Shown: piece by piece, positions 17,413-25,823 of the stretch
How positions within the stretch are numbered: position 1 is the first letter of the stretch
How the letters are laid out: every line of letters begins with the position of its first letter
Assembly (NCBI RefSeq): GCF_040720935.1
Contig: NZ_JBFDAE010000001.1
Span: forward strand, 62,001-126,000
Source of the DNA: Jejuia sp040720935
GTDB lineage: Bacteria; Bacteroidota; Bacteroidia; Flavobacteriales; Flavobacteriaceae
DNA length: 64,000 bases
Direction: 5' to 3'
The notes under the pieces: generated by a model
Told to the model about the DNA's origin: nothing
The model's input: only the letters and a program-made list of their open reading frames with translations
The model's database searches: none
Position numbers and translations under genes: made by a program

Positions 17413-18747
17413 TTAACTTTTTTGTGCTAGTGGTAAAAATTCCTTTCTGAAATTAATAAGTAGCGGAATTGCTCTTGCAACCATCCAAAATGTTAGGGCA
17501 AAGAAAATTCCATTGAGTTTAAATCCGTAATAATCTAAAAGATATAATATTGGAATGAATACAAGGAACGTGGCTAATAAAAGTACGTTTCTGAGTGTAC
17601 TCATTTTGCCTAATCCTTTAAAAACGCCATCAAAAATAAAGGCTACAGCGCAAATAGGCTGCATGATAAGCACAATCCAAAATACCGAATAAAATGTTTC
17701 TAGAACTTGTGGGTCTTTTGTAAAGAGAAAGCCTAAGGGTTTATATAATGCAAAACCAACTATTGCCAAAAGAACACCTACTATAACCCCAATTTTGATA
17801 AGTTTTTGATTGAGCTCTATTAGGTCTTTATAATTTTTGGAACCATATAATTTGCCCGACATAATATTTCCTGCTCCAGCATAACCATCGATTATAAAAG
17901 CACCCAAAAACCATAGATTTATGGCAATAGTATATGCCGCGATATAGGTTTTGCCATAACCAGTAGCAAAACGAGTAGCGAAGTAAAGTGTAATGTTTAA
18001 GGCAAGTGTTCTAATAAATAGGTTGAAAATCATGGTTAAGAACCTCCAAATTTCATCGTTAAATTGAAAGCTTAATTTTAAGGGAATACTTGTTTTGCTT
18101 AACAGATAATATGCTGAAAGTAATGCCATTAAAAATTGCGCAAAAACACTAGCGTATGCTGCACCTTCAATATTCATGGGCTCTAAATATCCAGAAATGC
18201 CATAAACCAAGACATAGTCTAAAATAATATTTGATACAGCTCCAATAATGGCAATTATCATGGGGTGATAGGTGTTTTGCAACCCTCTAAACGTACCGAA
18301 AACAGCTATAGTAAATAACGTTAACGGAAAGCCAAAGACTCTAATTTTATAGTACAAAACGCTATAATCTAAAATTAAATCCGAGGCGTTATAAAGCTTA
18401 AAAATATGATTTGCTATGGGATAGGTGCCTACTATTATGAATAATCCCAATGACGTAATAATAAAAATAGCTTGGGCTGGAAGGTTTTTTACAGCTTCCA
18501 AATTATCCGCGCCTAAGTATTGAGATATGATGGTTGAAATTGCGCTTCTAGATTGCCCTAAAACCCAAATAAGCATAGATAAAAATGTGCCAACGATACC
18601 AATTGCTGCCAAAGATTCTACTGGGTTTATGTCTATATTGCCCACAATTGCGGTATCTGTTATAGACAGAATAGGTTCTGAAACTCCAGAAATCAATGCT
18701 GGAATTGCGAGTTTATTGATGTTTTTAAGGCTTATAGTGGTTTTCAC
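17413..18747 (-). CDS. MATE family efflux transporter
   Basis: A 444-aa inner-membrane transporter with 12 predicted helices in two homologous halves. The N-terminal ALISGVSEPILSITDTAIVGNI (about residues 17-38) is the classic MATE/DinF opening. MATE proteins export drugs or metabolites using Na+ or H+. The start codon is GTG at 18747, and the GTGA overlap with the stop of the upstream GNAT gene shows the two are coupled. Confidence 0.9.
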   Translation of the reverse strand: MKTTISLKNINKLAIPALISGVSEPILSITDTAIVGNIDINPVESLAAIGIVGTFLSMLIWVLGQSRSAISTIISQYLGADNLEAVKNLPAQAIFIITSLGLFIIVGTYPIANHIFKLYNASDLILDYSVLYYKIRVFGFPLTLFTIAVFGTFRGLQNTYHPMIIAIIGAVSNIILDYVLVYGISGYLEPMNIEGAAYASVFAQFLMALLSAYYLLSKTSIPLKLSFQFNDEIWRFLTMIFNLFIRTLALNITLYFATRFATGYGKTYIAAYTIAINLWFLGAFIIDGYAGAGNIMSGKLYGSKNYKDLIELNQKLIKIGVIVGVLLAIVGFALYKPLGFLFTKDPQVLETFYSVFWIVLIMQPICAVAFIFDGVFKGLGKMSTLRNVLLLATFLVFIPILYLLDYYGFKLNGIFFALTFWMVARAIPLLINFRKEFLPLAQKS

Positions 18748-19244
18748 AATACTAATTCATAACAATGAAATTGATGCTCACTTTGCTTAGGGAAATAAAT
18801 GTCCCCGAGTTTTTTATAGCCGCGAAGCTCGTAAAATTTTTGATTTCTTTTATTTTGTGAAAAGGTATCCAGACGAATGGAGCTGAACTGATTTTCTTTG
18901 GCATAATTTTCGGCAAATCGCATCAAATTTTGAGCATGTCCCTTTCCCTGAAAATCTGGATGAATTGCTAATCGATGGATGTAAATGTTATTTTTATTTG
19001 GGGTTAACCAAGATATTGGCGCATACTCTTCATCCATAAATGTTGAAATTGTTATACAACCTATAATTGAATTTTCAACTTCTAAAACATACCATTCGTT
19101 GCGCTCTAAATCGTTTTGAAAGATAGCTTTGTTTGGATAAAATTCATTCCATTGAAAAATGTTTTGGGAAATCATATCAGCAGCACAAGCTTTTGTTACA
19201 TTAATAATTTCGTTTATATCTTTCAACGTTCCTTTTCGAATCAT
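18744..19244 (-). CDS. GNAT family N-acetyltransferase
   Basis: A 166-aa acetyl-CoA-dependent acetyltransferase. The GNAT core is clear: YIHRLAIHPDFQGKGHAQNLMRFAENYAKE (about residues 89-118), including the Q/RxxGxG/A pyrophosphate loop as QGKGHA, and a C-terminal IRLDTFSQNKRNQKFYELRGYKKLG. The substrate cannot be assigned. It is first in a two-gene operon with the MATE pump (4-nt overlap). Confidence 0.88.
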   Translation of the reverse strand: MIRKGTLKDINEIINVTKACAADMISQNIFQWNEFYPNKAIFQNDLERNEWYVLEVENSIIGCITISTFMDEEYAPISWLTPNKNNIYIHRLAIHPDFQGKGHAQNLMRFAENYAKENQFSSIRLDTFSQNKRNQKFYELRGYKKLGDIYFPKQSEHQFHCYELVL

Positions 19245-19254
19245 TTAATTGTTT

Positions 19255-19262
19255 TACTTTTG
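19255..19262 (+). promoter_or_regulatory. TAnnTTTG -7 element upstream of the Usp gene
   Basis: TACTTTTG matches the Bacteroidota -7 consensus and lies 41 bp before the Usp start codon in the divergent GNAT/Usp intergenic region. No good -33 TTG is visible at the usual distance, so support is moderate. Confidence 0.4.
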
Positions 19263-19303
19263 CGTCAAATTTATTGTAAATTTAAGTTTTAAACTTTTAA
19301 GAC

Positions 19304-20098
19304 ATGAAGAATATTTTAGTTCCAGTTGGATCGTCAATGAATGCCGAGAGCCATTTACAATATGCAGTTGATTTTGCCGAAGCGTTTGGGGCAAAACTTT
19401 TTGTGGTGCAGGTGTATAATGTTTATACAAAGGCAGGTACCATGATTAAGGTTGATAATATTATTGAAAAGGAGAGTTTGAGGTTTTTGAACGATTTGGT
19501 TTCAAAAGTAAATACAAAAAATGTTGAGGTTATTGTTAAAACCCTGAAAGGAGATTTAATTGATATTTTAGAACTAGCTTGTAAGGCAGCAGATGTGGAT
19601 TTAGTTTTAATTGAACCTAGGACAAACTCCATGAGAGACGAAGTTTATTTAGGAAAAACATCCGGTAAGATTGTGAAGCAGATGGATGTGCCTGCTTTGA
19701 TTGTTCCCGAAGGTTATAAGTTCACAGCACCTTCAAATATTCTAATGGCCATAAAATCGGCAATAATTAAAAAAGGTAGTGCATTACAACCTTTAAAGGA
19801 TTTTAAAACTAAGTTTAAGGCGACAATAGATTTATTGCTTGTAAAAACGCCATTTCATAATGAAGGTGATTTTGATGTAAATGACGAGTTAGGTGGAATA
19901 GTAAGCAACATCACAAAAACTGAAAATGCAACAACATTTCAAGGTGTATTATTACATTTTGAATCCCATAAACCAGATATGCTTTGTGTAGTAAGACGTA
20001 ACAGAGGATTTTTTACCAAAATATGGGAAAAAAACACTATACTTAAAAAAGATTTTCACAGTAACATACCTGTATTGGTGTTAAGTGGCATGAAATAA
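19304..20098 (+). CDS. Tandem universal stress protein
   Basis: A 264-aa cytoplasmic protein with two UspA-like domains. The first (residues 1-140) starts with the typical ILVPVGSSMNAESHLQYAVDFAEAFGAKLFVVQVY and ends in LGKTSGKIVKQMDVPALIVPEGY. The second (about 145-264) is shorter and less conserved, ending FHSNIPVLVLSG. The ATP-binding GxxG-S/T motif is present only in the first domain (GKTSGKIV). It likely has a role in stress survival. It ends 6 bp before the broken tRNA-Ala copy. Confidence 0.88.
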   Translation: MKNILVPVGSSMNAESHLQYAVDFAEAFGAKLFVVQVYNVYTKAGTMIKVDNIIEKESLRFLNDLVSKVNTKNVEVIVKTLKGDLIDILELACKAADVDLVLIEPRTNSMRDEVYLGKTSGKIVKQMDVPALIVPEGYKFTAPSNILMAIKSAIIKKGSALQPLKDFKTKFKATIDLLLVKTPFHNEGDFDVNDELGGIVSNITKTENATTFQGVLLHFESHKPDMLCVVRRNRGFFTKIWEKNTILKKDFHSNIPVLVLSGMK

Positions 20099-20104
20099 TA
20101 AAAT

Positions 20105-20143
20105 GGGGATGTAGCTCAGTTGGCTAGAGCGTTTGACTGGCAG
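20105..20143 (+). pseudogene. 5' half of tRNA-Ala(GGC), truncated at the anticodon loop
   Basis: 39 nt match the first 39 nt of the intact tRNA-Ala at 21265 with one mismatch (T at 20132 for C). The match ends exactly after the anticodon loop CTGGCAG (20137-20143). No 3' half follows, so no tRNA can form here. The CTGGCAG end point is also where the 46-bp att repeat begins at 43530, so this looks like a recombination scar rather than random decay. Confidence 0.85.
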
Positions 20144-20357
20144 CAAAAAACGGAAAATTCTTCATACCCTCGTATCTCTTATATATCAAGGGTTTTCAGG
20201 GGGTAGTATAATTAAATATTGATGGTGGTGGAGTATGGTGGTGGGTTTTTTAATGCAGTTTTTTGTTATAGTTGCAAAAACAATAGCAATTTTGAATATT
20301 ACAGGTTTCAATTTCATTTCAATTCTTTGCCTTTTTCCTTTTCGGTAATGTTATTTA
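20144..20357. other. Non-coding scar region after the tRNA fragment
   Basis: I see no credible gene. The stretch carries one copy of GGTGGTGGGTTTTT (20237-20250) that recurs twice at 21134-21160, at the other side of the 1.1-kb segment between the tRNA fragment and the intact tRNA. The matching flanks suggest the ends of a decayed mobile segment. Confidence 0.5.
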
Positions 20358-21014
20358 CTAAATCTTAAATTCTTTTAAAGGGGTATTAGTATCAATATTA
20401 AATAGACTTGAGTCTAATTTCTTGTGAAGAATATGAATTGCTATATATTTTAGATGAAAGGCTGGTGAAGTCATTTCATATTTTAAACAATGAGACTTCG
20501 CTTTAGAATAAACTGTTGACGCGTAACCAAAATTATAATTCTCGAACCGCTCTATATTTAACTTCAAATAATCAGGACTATAATAGTATTTATAAACAAA
20601 TATGTAATCATTATTATCTATGATATTTTTTGTTTTGAACTCAATCATATTACATTTACGACCTAAAATATTTTCTTCAATAGATTCTTTATTAGTAATC
20701 TCGATTAATTTTGATGAATCGTTTTTTTTGATGTTATAAGTGTAGAGTGTATCGACTCCAACTAACTTCATATACATCATTCCTTTATCTGGATGTAATA
20801 TTTCTTCTTTAATTCCTCCTTTGTGTTTTGTGTTATAGAGGTTTTTGATATAGCCATCTTTAATATATACAGTTAAAGTATCACCGTAGCCATTATCGTT
20901 AGATTCAATTTTATAGGTTATAATACCTTCAAAAAAATGTTTCTGTTGTGAATTTGTGTATTGAATTGAGAATAAGAAAAATAGAATAATAAATAACGTT
21001 CCTTTCTTTGTCAT
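20358..21014 (-). CDS. Secreted hypothetical protein, GLPGLI/DUF4412-like
   Basis: A 218-aa exported protein with a signal peptide (MTKKGTLFIILFFLFSIQYTNSQ). The mature start HFFEGIITYKIES, followed by beta-strand-rich sequence (YIKDGYIKNLYN, MMYMKLVGVDTLYTYNIKK, ILGRKCNMIEFKT), resembles the GLPGLI/DUF4412 group of Bacteroidota proteins, but the match is weak. It is the only gene in the segment between the broken and intact tRNA-Ala copies and may be cargo of a decayed insertion. Function unknown. Confidence 0.7.
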   Translation of the reverse strand: MTKKGTLFIILFFLFSIQYTNSQQKHFFEGIITYKIESNDNGYGDTLTVYIKDGYIKNLYNTKHKGGIKEEILHPDKGMMYMKLVGVDTLYTYNIKKNDSSKLIEITNKESIEENILGRKCNMIEFKTKNIIDNNDYIFVYKYYYSPDYLKLNIERFENYNFGYASTVYSKAKSHCLKYEMTSPAFHLKYIAIHILHKKLDSSLFNIDTNTPLKEFKI

Positions 21015-21133
21015 ATAATTTCAGTATTGTTACAAATGGTGTAATAAACACAACAAGGTATTTATTTTAACACTTTTTAAAGATACGTCCTACAAGCAAA
21101 TAAACATAACTATTTAAAATAATAAATCAAAAA

Positions 21134-21160
21134 GGTGGTGGGTTTTAGTGGTGGGTTTTT
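21134..21160 (+). repeat. Two GTGGTGGGTTTT repeats
   Basis: GGTGGTGGGTTTT (21134-21146) and GTGGTGGGTTTTT (21148-21160) lie side by side, with a third copy at 20237-20250 in the same orientation. They are possible arm-type recombinase sites of a lost element. Confidence 0.5.
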
Positions 21161-21264
21161 GCACTTAAATGCATACATTTGTATCATTATGCAGTGAAAT
21201 GCAACATAGCTTAAATGTTGTAATATGTTTGTAAACTCTTGCAAACACTGTACATAAAGATAAA

Positions 21265-21338
21265 GGGGATGTAGCTCAGTTGGCTAGAGCGCTTGACTGG
21301 CAGTCAAGAGGTCGTGGGTTCGAATCCCATCTTCTCCA
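21265..21338 (+). tRNA. tRNA-Ala(GGC)
   Basis: The 74-nt cloverleaf folds by eye: acceptor GGGGATG / CTTCTCC, D arm GCTC...GAGC, anticodon stem CTTGA / TCAAG with loop CTGGCAG (anticodon GGC), T arm GTGGG-TTCGAAT-CCCAT, discriminator A, CCA not encoded. The G3:U70 pair, the main alanine identity element, is present. One U6:U67 mismatch lies in the acceptor stem. Its 3' half is part of the 46-bp att repeat, so it was probably supplied by the integrated element. Confidence 0.93.
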
Positions 21339-21342
21339 CGGT
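21297..21342 (+). repeat. Left attachment site repeat (attL)
   Basis: 46 bp from the anticodon loop of tRNA-Ala to 4 bp past its discriminator base, repeated exactly at 43530-43575. Flanking bases differ on both sides, which defines the repeat as an integration duplication. Confidence 0.92.
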
Positions 21343-21348
21343 AATAGC

Positions 21349-21384
21349 AAGGCTTTAAAGGATTTTATCTTTTGAAGCCTTTTC
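21349..21384 (+). terminator. Terminator of tRNA-Ala
   Basis: AAGGCTTTAAAG and CTTTTGAAGCCTT form an imperfect stem followed by T's. It resembles the stem at 43586-43620, which terminates the displaced original 3' half. Confidence 0.6.
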
Positions 21385-21409
21385 AATTTGCACGCGATTT
21401 GCACGCAAA
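21385..21409 (+). repeat. Left inner repeat of the element (candidate arm-type site)
   Basis: Contains AATTTGCACGC followed by ATTTGCACGCAAA after one G; 23 of 25 bases match the repeat at 43401-43425 in the same orientation. Each copy is internally a tandem of TTTGCAnGC. This is a likely binding site for integrase or excisionase. Confidence 0.65.
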
Positions 21410-21874
21410 AGTGGATTTAAAGAAATTTGTTTTTATTTTATACGAATTGACCTTATTTAAAGGCAAAACCTATAAATTCCAGTAGCTATAGTTAATAATT
21501 GTCAATTCTCCCAGACGATATAACATCAGTCTATAGCCAACAAAATTCTTAAAATTAGCGTTTTCGATTGCCAATATTATCATAAACCATTGGTTTCCAT
21601 TGTTAACAACTCAAAATAGGTCTCAAAACGACCATTAATCTTCAATTTTCAATAGTCTCATTTGATATCATAAAATGGCAAACAAAATTATGCTCTGATA
21701 ATTTCATTAATTCTGATATAATATGAATTAGTTTATTGTTTATCAATTACTTGTGTATAACTAATTGATTTTTTTTCTTCTTTCAATAGCCACATTTTTT
21801 ACTTTTATTTCCATAATCCCATAAGGGAAAACAAAAGCGCTTTTGTTCATTTTATAAATCTAAAAACAATAAAA
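21410..21874. other. Non-coding left end of the element, with an 18-bp palindrome
   Basis: I find no gene in these 465 bp. A perfect palindrome AACAAAAGCGCTTTTGTT occupies 21830-21847, 27 bp before the start codon of the HTH gene. It could be its operator or a hairpin in the leader. The rest is AT-rich and may hold further recombinase sites. Confidence 0.5.
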
Positions 21875-22162
21875 ATGGACAATTTATTAATTCTTGAACG
21901 ATTGGATCGTTTAGAAAAACTGTTGTTAGGCCATAAAGAGGTACTGACCTTTGACGAAGCCTGCGATTATACAGGCATATCAAGAAGCTATCTATATAAA
22001 CTAACGGCTTCGGCAAGAATACCACACTCCAAACCCAACGGAAAAATGCTCTTTTTTGAGAAAGCAAAACTCGTTGAATGGTTACTCCAAAACAAAAGGA
22101 AGTCAAAACACGATATAGAAGCAGAAGCTTTAGCATATACCATGCGCCGCAAAGTGCAATAG
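21875..22162 (+). CDS. Excisionase-like helix-turn-helix protein
   Basis: A 95-aa DNA-binding protein of the MerR-like HTH_17 (excisionase) family: VLTFDEACDYTGISRSYLYKLTASARIPHSKPNGKMLFFEKAKLVEWL (about residues 22-69) contains the winged helix. Such proteins sit at the left end of Bacteroidota integrative elements and act in excision or control of the replication genes. It is followed 26 bp later by the helicase gene, so the two probably share an operon. Confidence 0.85.
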   Translation: MDNLLILERLDRLEKLLLGHKEVLTFDEACDYTGISRSYLYKLTASARIPHSKPNGKMLFFEKAKLVEWLLQNKRKSKHDIEAEALAYTMRRKVQ

Positions 22163-22188
22163 GACAATCTTTAATTTAAAAAAATCTC

Positions 22189-23394
22189 ATGAAAAAGATA
22201 CCCTATATACGTGTAGGCACGTCCTATTACAAGCAGGTCAAAGCGCCGACCATAGCCGGCCATTTTAATGAAATCTTGGTGCATTGGAACATGGAAACCA
22301 TAAAGCAAGACCATGGAAAGGATCATTTAAGCAAGATTCCTAAATACGATGGGTTCACTTGTATTCCAAGTCATTTAAACTTCAAACAAGATTATCTAGG
22401 TTTTTATAATATTTATTCGCCCTTGGGAAAACAGCCCAAAGCAGGTGATGTATCATTATCTCTGGAATTTGTAAAACACATTTTTGGAAAACACTATGAA
22501 TTGGGTCTGGACTATCTGCAACTACTATATCTAAAACCTATTCAAGTCTTACCTATTTTATGCTTGGTATCCAAAGAGCGCTCCACGGGAAAAAGCACCT
22601 TCTTAAAATGGCTCAAGGAAATCTTTGACAACAACCTGACCTATTTGACTAATGACAGCTTTAGCAGTCAGTTTAATGCCGATTGGGCAAATAAGCTTTT
22701 AATCTGCATTGATGAAGTGCTGTTCAATAAGGAAGAACTTACGGAGCGCATCAAATATTTAAGCACTACCAATATCAATAAGTTGGAAGCCAAAGGGAAA
22801 GATAAACGGGAAGTCGAATTCTTTGGAAAGTTTATTCTATGCAGTAATAATGAGGATAGCTTTATAAAAATAGATTCTAATGAAACTAGATTTTGGGTCA
22901 TTAAAGTACCTGTTCTAGAGAAGGAGAATACTCATTTTCTAGAGAACCTGATTAAAGAAATCCCTGCTTTTATGAACTATTTAATACATCGGAAACTATC
23001 GTCAAAACATTTGACCCGAATGTGGTTTACGCCACAGCAAATAAAAACTAAGGCACTAGTAAAACTTGTCCAGAACAATCGTAACCGTGTAGAAAAGGAG
23101 CTAGCAAGTATTCTGTTGAGCGTAATCGAAAAATTTGATTTAGAAGCGGTGCATTTATGCCCAATGGATGCCTTGTTAGCACTCAACAAAACCCGTGTAA
23201 AAACAGATTTGACACAATTAAGGCGATTGCTGAAAAGAGATTGGAAATTAAGCAACCAGGACAACTCCAATAGCTATCAGAAATTTGTAATCTGGACAGA
23301 TGGCGATATCAATTTATTGGATGCCAAAGGGCGATATTTTACCATACAAAAATCATTTTTAACTAAAAATTTTGATGATACGATGACAGATTGA
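22189..23394 (+). CDS. Primase-helicase family protein (superfamily 3-like helicase)
   Basis: A 401-aa ATPase. Residues 125-140 carry Walker A in SKERSTGKSTFLKW, and residues near 165-180 a Walker B (LLICIDEVLF). The segments FILCSNNEDSFIKIDSNETRFWVI (sensor and arginine finger) and a C-terminal winged helix fit the DUF5906/virulence-E-like helicases of mobile elements. It would unwind the origin when the excised element replicates. It lies directly before a region of clustered ATGATGA repeats that could be that origin. Confidence 0.82.
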   Translation: MKKIPYIRVGTSYYKQVKAPTIAGHFNEILVHWNMETIKQDHGKDHLSKIPKYDGFTCIPSHLNFKQDYLGFYNIYSPLGKQPKAGDVSLSLEFVKHIFGKHYELGLDYLQLLYLKPIQVLPILCLVSKERSTGKSTFLKWLKEIFDNNLTYLTNDSFSSQFNADWANKLLICIDEVLFNKEELTERIKYLSTTNINKLEAKGKDKREVEFFGKFILCSNNEDSFIKIDSNETRFWVIKVPVLEKENTHFLENLIKEIPAFMNYLIHRKLSSKHLTRMWFTPQQIKTKALVKLVQNNRNRVEKELASILLSVIEKFDLEAVHLCPMDALLALNKTRVKTDLTQLRRLLKRDWKLSNQDNSNSYQKFVIWTDGDINLLDAKGRYFTIQKSFLTKNFDDTMTD

Positions 23395-23425
23395 AGAAAC
23401 CGCTGTATTTACTGGAGCTAAACCC

Positions 23426-23579
23426 GTCATCATTTATTCATCATTTTGTCATCAAAAAATATAATGATGACAGGATAAGGCTTTTAAAATTCAAGAATGA
23501 TGAAACGATGAAAAATTGATGACTAAGAAATCGTAATGTTTATAGTGTTTTACAAGTGAAATCATCAAAACATCAAAAA
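23426..23579. other. Cluster of TCATCA/TGATGA repeats, candidate replication origin
   Basis: About nine TCATCA or TGATGA-type hexamers occur in both orientations within 154 bp, including GTCATCATT and ATGATGAC forms around an AT-rich centre (ATCAAAAAATATAATGAT). The stretch lies between the helicase and primase genes of the element. This resembles an iteron-type origin, but the spacing is irregular. Confidence 0.4.
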
Positions 23580-23601
23580 ATCACTTAAAACACATTGGCT
23601 T

Positions 23602-24462
23602 ATGAAAAGAAAAATAAACTGTGAAACTGCCCGTAACTTTTCTATCGTGAAGGCGCTAGAAAAATTAGGACACTTTCCCAAAAAGACAACGGAAAAAGAA
23701 GCTTGGTTTCTAAGTCCTTTCAGGTCAGAAACCCAAGCCTCTTTTAAAGTCTCTAAAACCAAAAATCGATGGTACGATCATGGCGAAGGTGTTGGAGGAA
23801 ACGTAATTGATTTGACATGCAAGATTTTAAAGTGTTCCATAAAAGAAACTTTATCGTTTTTGAATAGTGATATTTTGTTTTTTTCTTTTCAACAGCAGCA
23901 AAATTTTATTAAAAAAGAAACAGGAATCAAAATTGTCAAAGTTCAAAAAATAACACATCCAGCTTTAATACAATATCTAAATTTCAGAAGTATTTCGTAT
24001 TCAATAGCTAAAATATATTGTATTGAAATTTGGTATGTTTTTAAAGACAAACAGTTTTTCGCAATTGGATTAAAGAATAACAAAGGCGGTTGGGAATTAC
24101 GGAATAAGTTTTTTAAAAATAGTAGTAGCCCAAAATGCTATACCTATATCCAAAATAAAAACAAACAATTAATCATTTTGGAAGGCATGTTTGATTTGTT
24201 GTCGCTGGCAACATTAGATGATAATCTATTAAAAACTTCAGATATTCTCGTTTTAAACTCCATCAGTTTTATAAAGGATATTGAAAAACACATTTCAAAA
24301 TACACCTTAGTTTATCTGTATTTGGATAATGATACTGCCGGACAAAATGCATCTCAATATATAATGAATAAGTATAAAAACGTAATTGACAAAAGTTCGA
24401 GCTATGAGAATTATAAAGATTTAAACGACATGTTATGCCATGAAAACAGAAAAGAAGATTGA
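23602..24462 (+). CDS. Toprim-domain DNA primase of the mobile element
   Basis: A 286-aa primase. Residues 1-75 resemble the zinc-binding domain of DnaG-like primases (SPFRSETQASFKVSKTKNRWYDHG...GGNVIDL) but lack the cysteine ligands. The toprim fold follows near residues 190-260 with ILEGMFDLLSL (catalytic Glu) and YLYLDNDTAGQ (DxD). It likely primes replication of the excised element. It overlaps the start of mobC by 23 nt. Confidence 0.82.
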   Translation: MKRKINCETARNFSIVKALEKLGHFPKKTTEKEAWFLSPFRSETQASFKVSKTKNRWYDHGEGVGGNVIDLTCKILKCSIKETLSFLNSDILFFSFQQQQNFIKKETGIKIVKVQKITHPALIQYLNFRSISYSIAKIYCIEIWYVFKDKQFFAIGLKNNKGGWELRNKFFKNSSSPKCYTYIQNKNKQLIILEGMFDLLSLATLDDNLLKTSDILVLNSISFIKDIEKHISKYTLVYLYLDNDTAGQNASQYIMNKYKNVIDKSSSYENYKDLNDMLCHENRKED

Positions 24463-24955
24463 TTTTAAATCAATAGAAAAAAAGGAGCAGTTTGTAAAGA
24501 TTCCTACCAATATACTAACTGATTCGGATAGTGTAGAGTTGGATTTGGAACAGACTTCAACTGAAACGAAAATGGTTCTGGGTAGGAATTCGAGATGTGT
24601 GTCTGTGGACACATTCTCGTTTGCTCCCCTTGGTCGCAAAGAAAAAAAAGGAGTGTTTAAGGGTAAGGGTGACCTCGTTAAGTTTCGATGTTCGGTTTAT
24701 GAAAAGAAGCTTTTAAAAGTTAAAGCAAAAAGGAGCGGATTAACTTTAAGTGAATACATAAGGCGAAGTCTTTTTGAAAAAGAAATCACAGAACGTTTTA
24801 CGGATGAACACATCGAACTTTATAAAATGCTGATTAAATACCATAACAATTTTAAGTCCATTGGTAACATGTATAGGAAACGAAATCCAAAACTGACCCA
24901 AGAAGTTTACGACTTAGCGAATGAAATCAAAGCACATCTTAAAAAATTTCAATAA
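24440..24955 (+). CDS. Mobilization protein MobC-like (relaxosome accessory)
   Basis: A 171-aa basic protein. The C-terminal half has the MobC/ribbon-helix-helix pattern VKFRCSVYEKKLLKVKAKRSGLTLSEYIRRSLFEK (about residues 77-111) followed by a helical tail (NNFKSIGNMYRKRNP). It would bind oriT and help the relaxase nick. The gene overlaps the primase by 23 nt and the relaxase start by 1 nt (TAATG), so all three are coupled. The N-terminal 70 residues are poorly conserved and their DNA contains a strong hairpin (24591-24619). Confidence 0.82.
   Translation: MKTEKKIDFKSIEKKEQFVKIPTNILTDSDSVELDLEQTSTETKMVLGRNSRCVSVDTFSFAPLGRKEKKGVFKGKGDLVKFRCSVYEKKLLKVKAKRSGLTLSEYIRRSLFEKEITERFTDEHIELYKMLIKYHNNFKSIGNMYRKRNPKLTQEVYDLANEIKAHLKKFQ
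24591..24640. other. Hairpin pair inside mobC, candidate oriT
   Basis: A stem (CGAGA plus TGTGTC / GACACA plus TCTCG, 24591-24619) with a 4-nt loop is followed by a second short stem TTTGC / GCAAA (24620-24640) around a C/T-rich loop. It lies about 350 bp before the relaxase start, within the poorly conserved 5' part of mobC. Hairpins next to a nick site are typical of oriT; the nick site itself is not recognised. Confidence 0.35.
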
Positions 24956-25812
24956 TGATTGGAAAAGGGAAAAGCATATCACATACCAGAGCTTCGATGT
25001 CTTACGGATGGAATCAGGAAAAGGATGCAGAAATTGTATTAAAGGAATTTCTACATGGAGATTCTCCTGTAGAAATCACCAAAGAATTCAAAATGCTTCA
25101 GGACCAAAATTACCATTGTACAAAAAACACCTTATCATTTGTCATTAGCCCGACTATAGAAGATGGCAAGCGTTTAAACACAAAGAATTTAAAGGAAATA
25201 ACTGTGCGTTTTATGAAAGAAATGAAACTTGGCGAGCGACAAGCCATTGCTTTTGTGCACCAAGACAAAGACCATAAGCACATTCATTTATATGTTAATC
25301 GCATCGATTTTAAAGGTATGGCTTACAACGACAGCTTTATTGGAAAGCGCAGTCAGTTAGCAGCAGAAAAAGTAGCGGAACACATGGGATTGACCACCGT
25401 AAAGCAAGTGCAATTTGAAAGGGCATTTAATCTAAAAGAAATACGAACTGAAATTAAAAGAAGGCATGATCTGACCATGAAACAATTTAAACCGAAGAGC
25501 TTTGATGATTATTTAAAAGCCATGGAAGCCAATGGTGTTAAGGTGATTCCAACCATTAATAATCAAAACAAATTACAGGGTTTTCGGTTTGAATTTGATG
25601 GACACAATCTAAAAGGAAGTGAAGTGCACCGCAATATGTCACTTGGAAATATTGGAAAACAAATGTCAGGTATTCATGGAGCAAGGATATTAAAAGAAAA
25701 TAAAGTAAGTGTTAATCTAGGAGGAAAGGTGGTTGAGTTGACACCGGGTTTAGCTTTAAAAATTACAAAATTCATAATCAAAAAAGCGATAAAAAAAGGA
25801 ATTTCATATTAA
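24955..25812 (+). CDS. Relaxase / mobilization nuclease (MobB-like, PF03432 family)
   Basis: A 285-aa relaxase that would nick oriT and lead the DNA strand into a helper's conjugation channel. The three-histidine metal motif is clear in FVHQDKDHKHIHLYVNRI (about residues 100-117), and the N-terminal SHTRASMSYGW holds the candidate catalytic Tyr. It is shorter than many relaxases but matches the Bacteroidota MobB/BfmB type in length. It overlaps mobC by 1 nt. Confidence 0.9.
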   Translation: MIGKGKSISHTRASMSYGWNQEKDAEIVLKEFLHGDSPVEITKEFKMLQDQNYHCTKNTLSFVISPTIEDGKRLNTKNLKEITVRFMKEMKLGERQAIAFVHQDKDHKHIHLYVNRIDFKGMAYNDSFIGKRSQLAAEKVAEHMGLTTVKQVQFERAFNLKEIRTEIKRRHDLTMKQFKPKSFDDYLKAMEANGVKVIPTINNQNKLQGFRFEFDGHNLKGSEVHRNMSLGNIGKQMSGIHGARILKENKVSVNLGGKVVELTPGLALKITKFIIKKAIKKGISY

Positions 25813-25823
25813 AAGCAAACATC

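Noticed and set aside
20105..20180. A second functional tRNA-Ala gene
   Set aside because: The match stops at the anticodon loop and no T arm or acceptor 3' strand follows.
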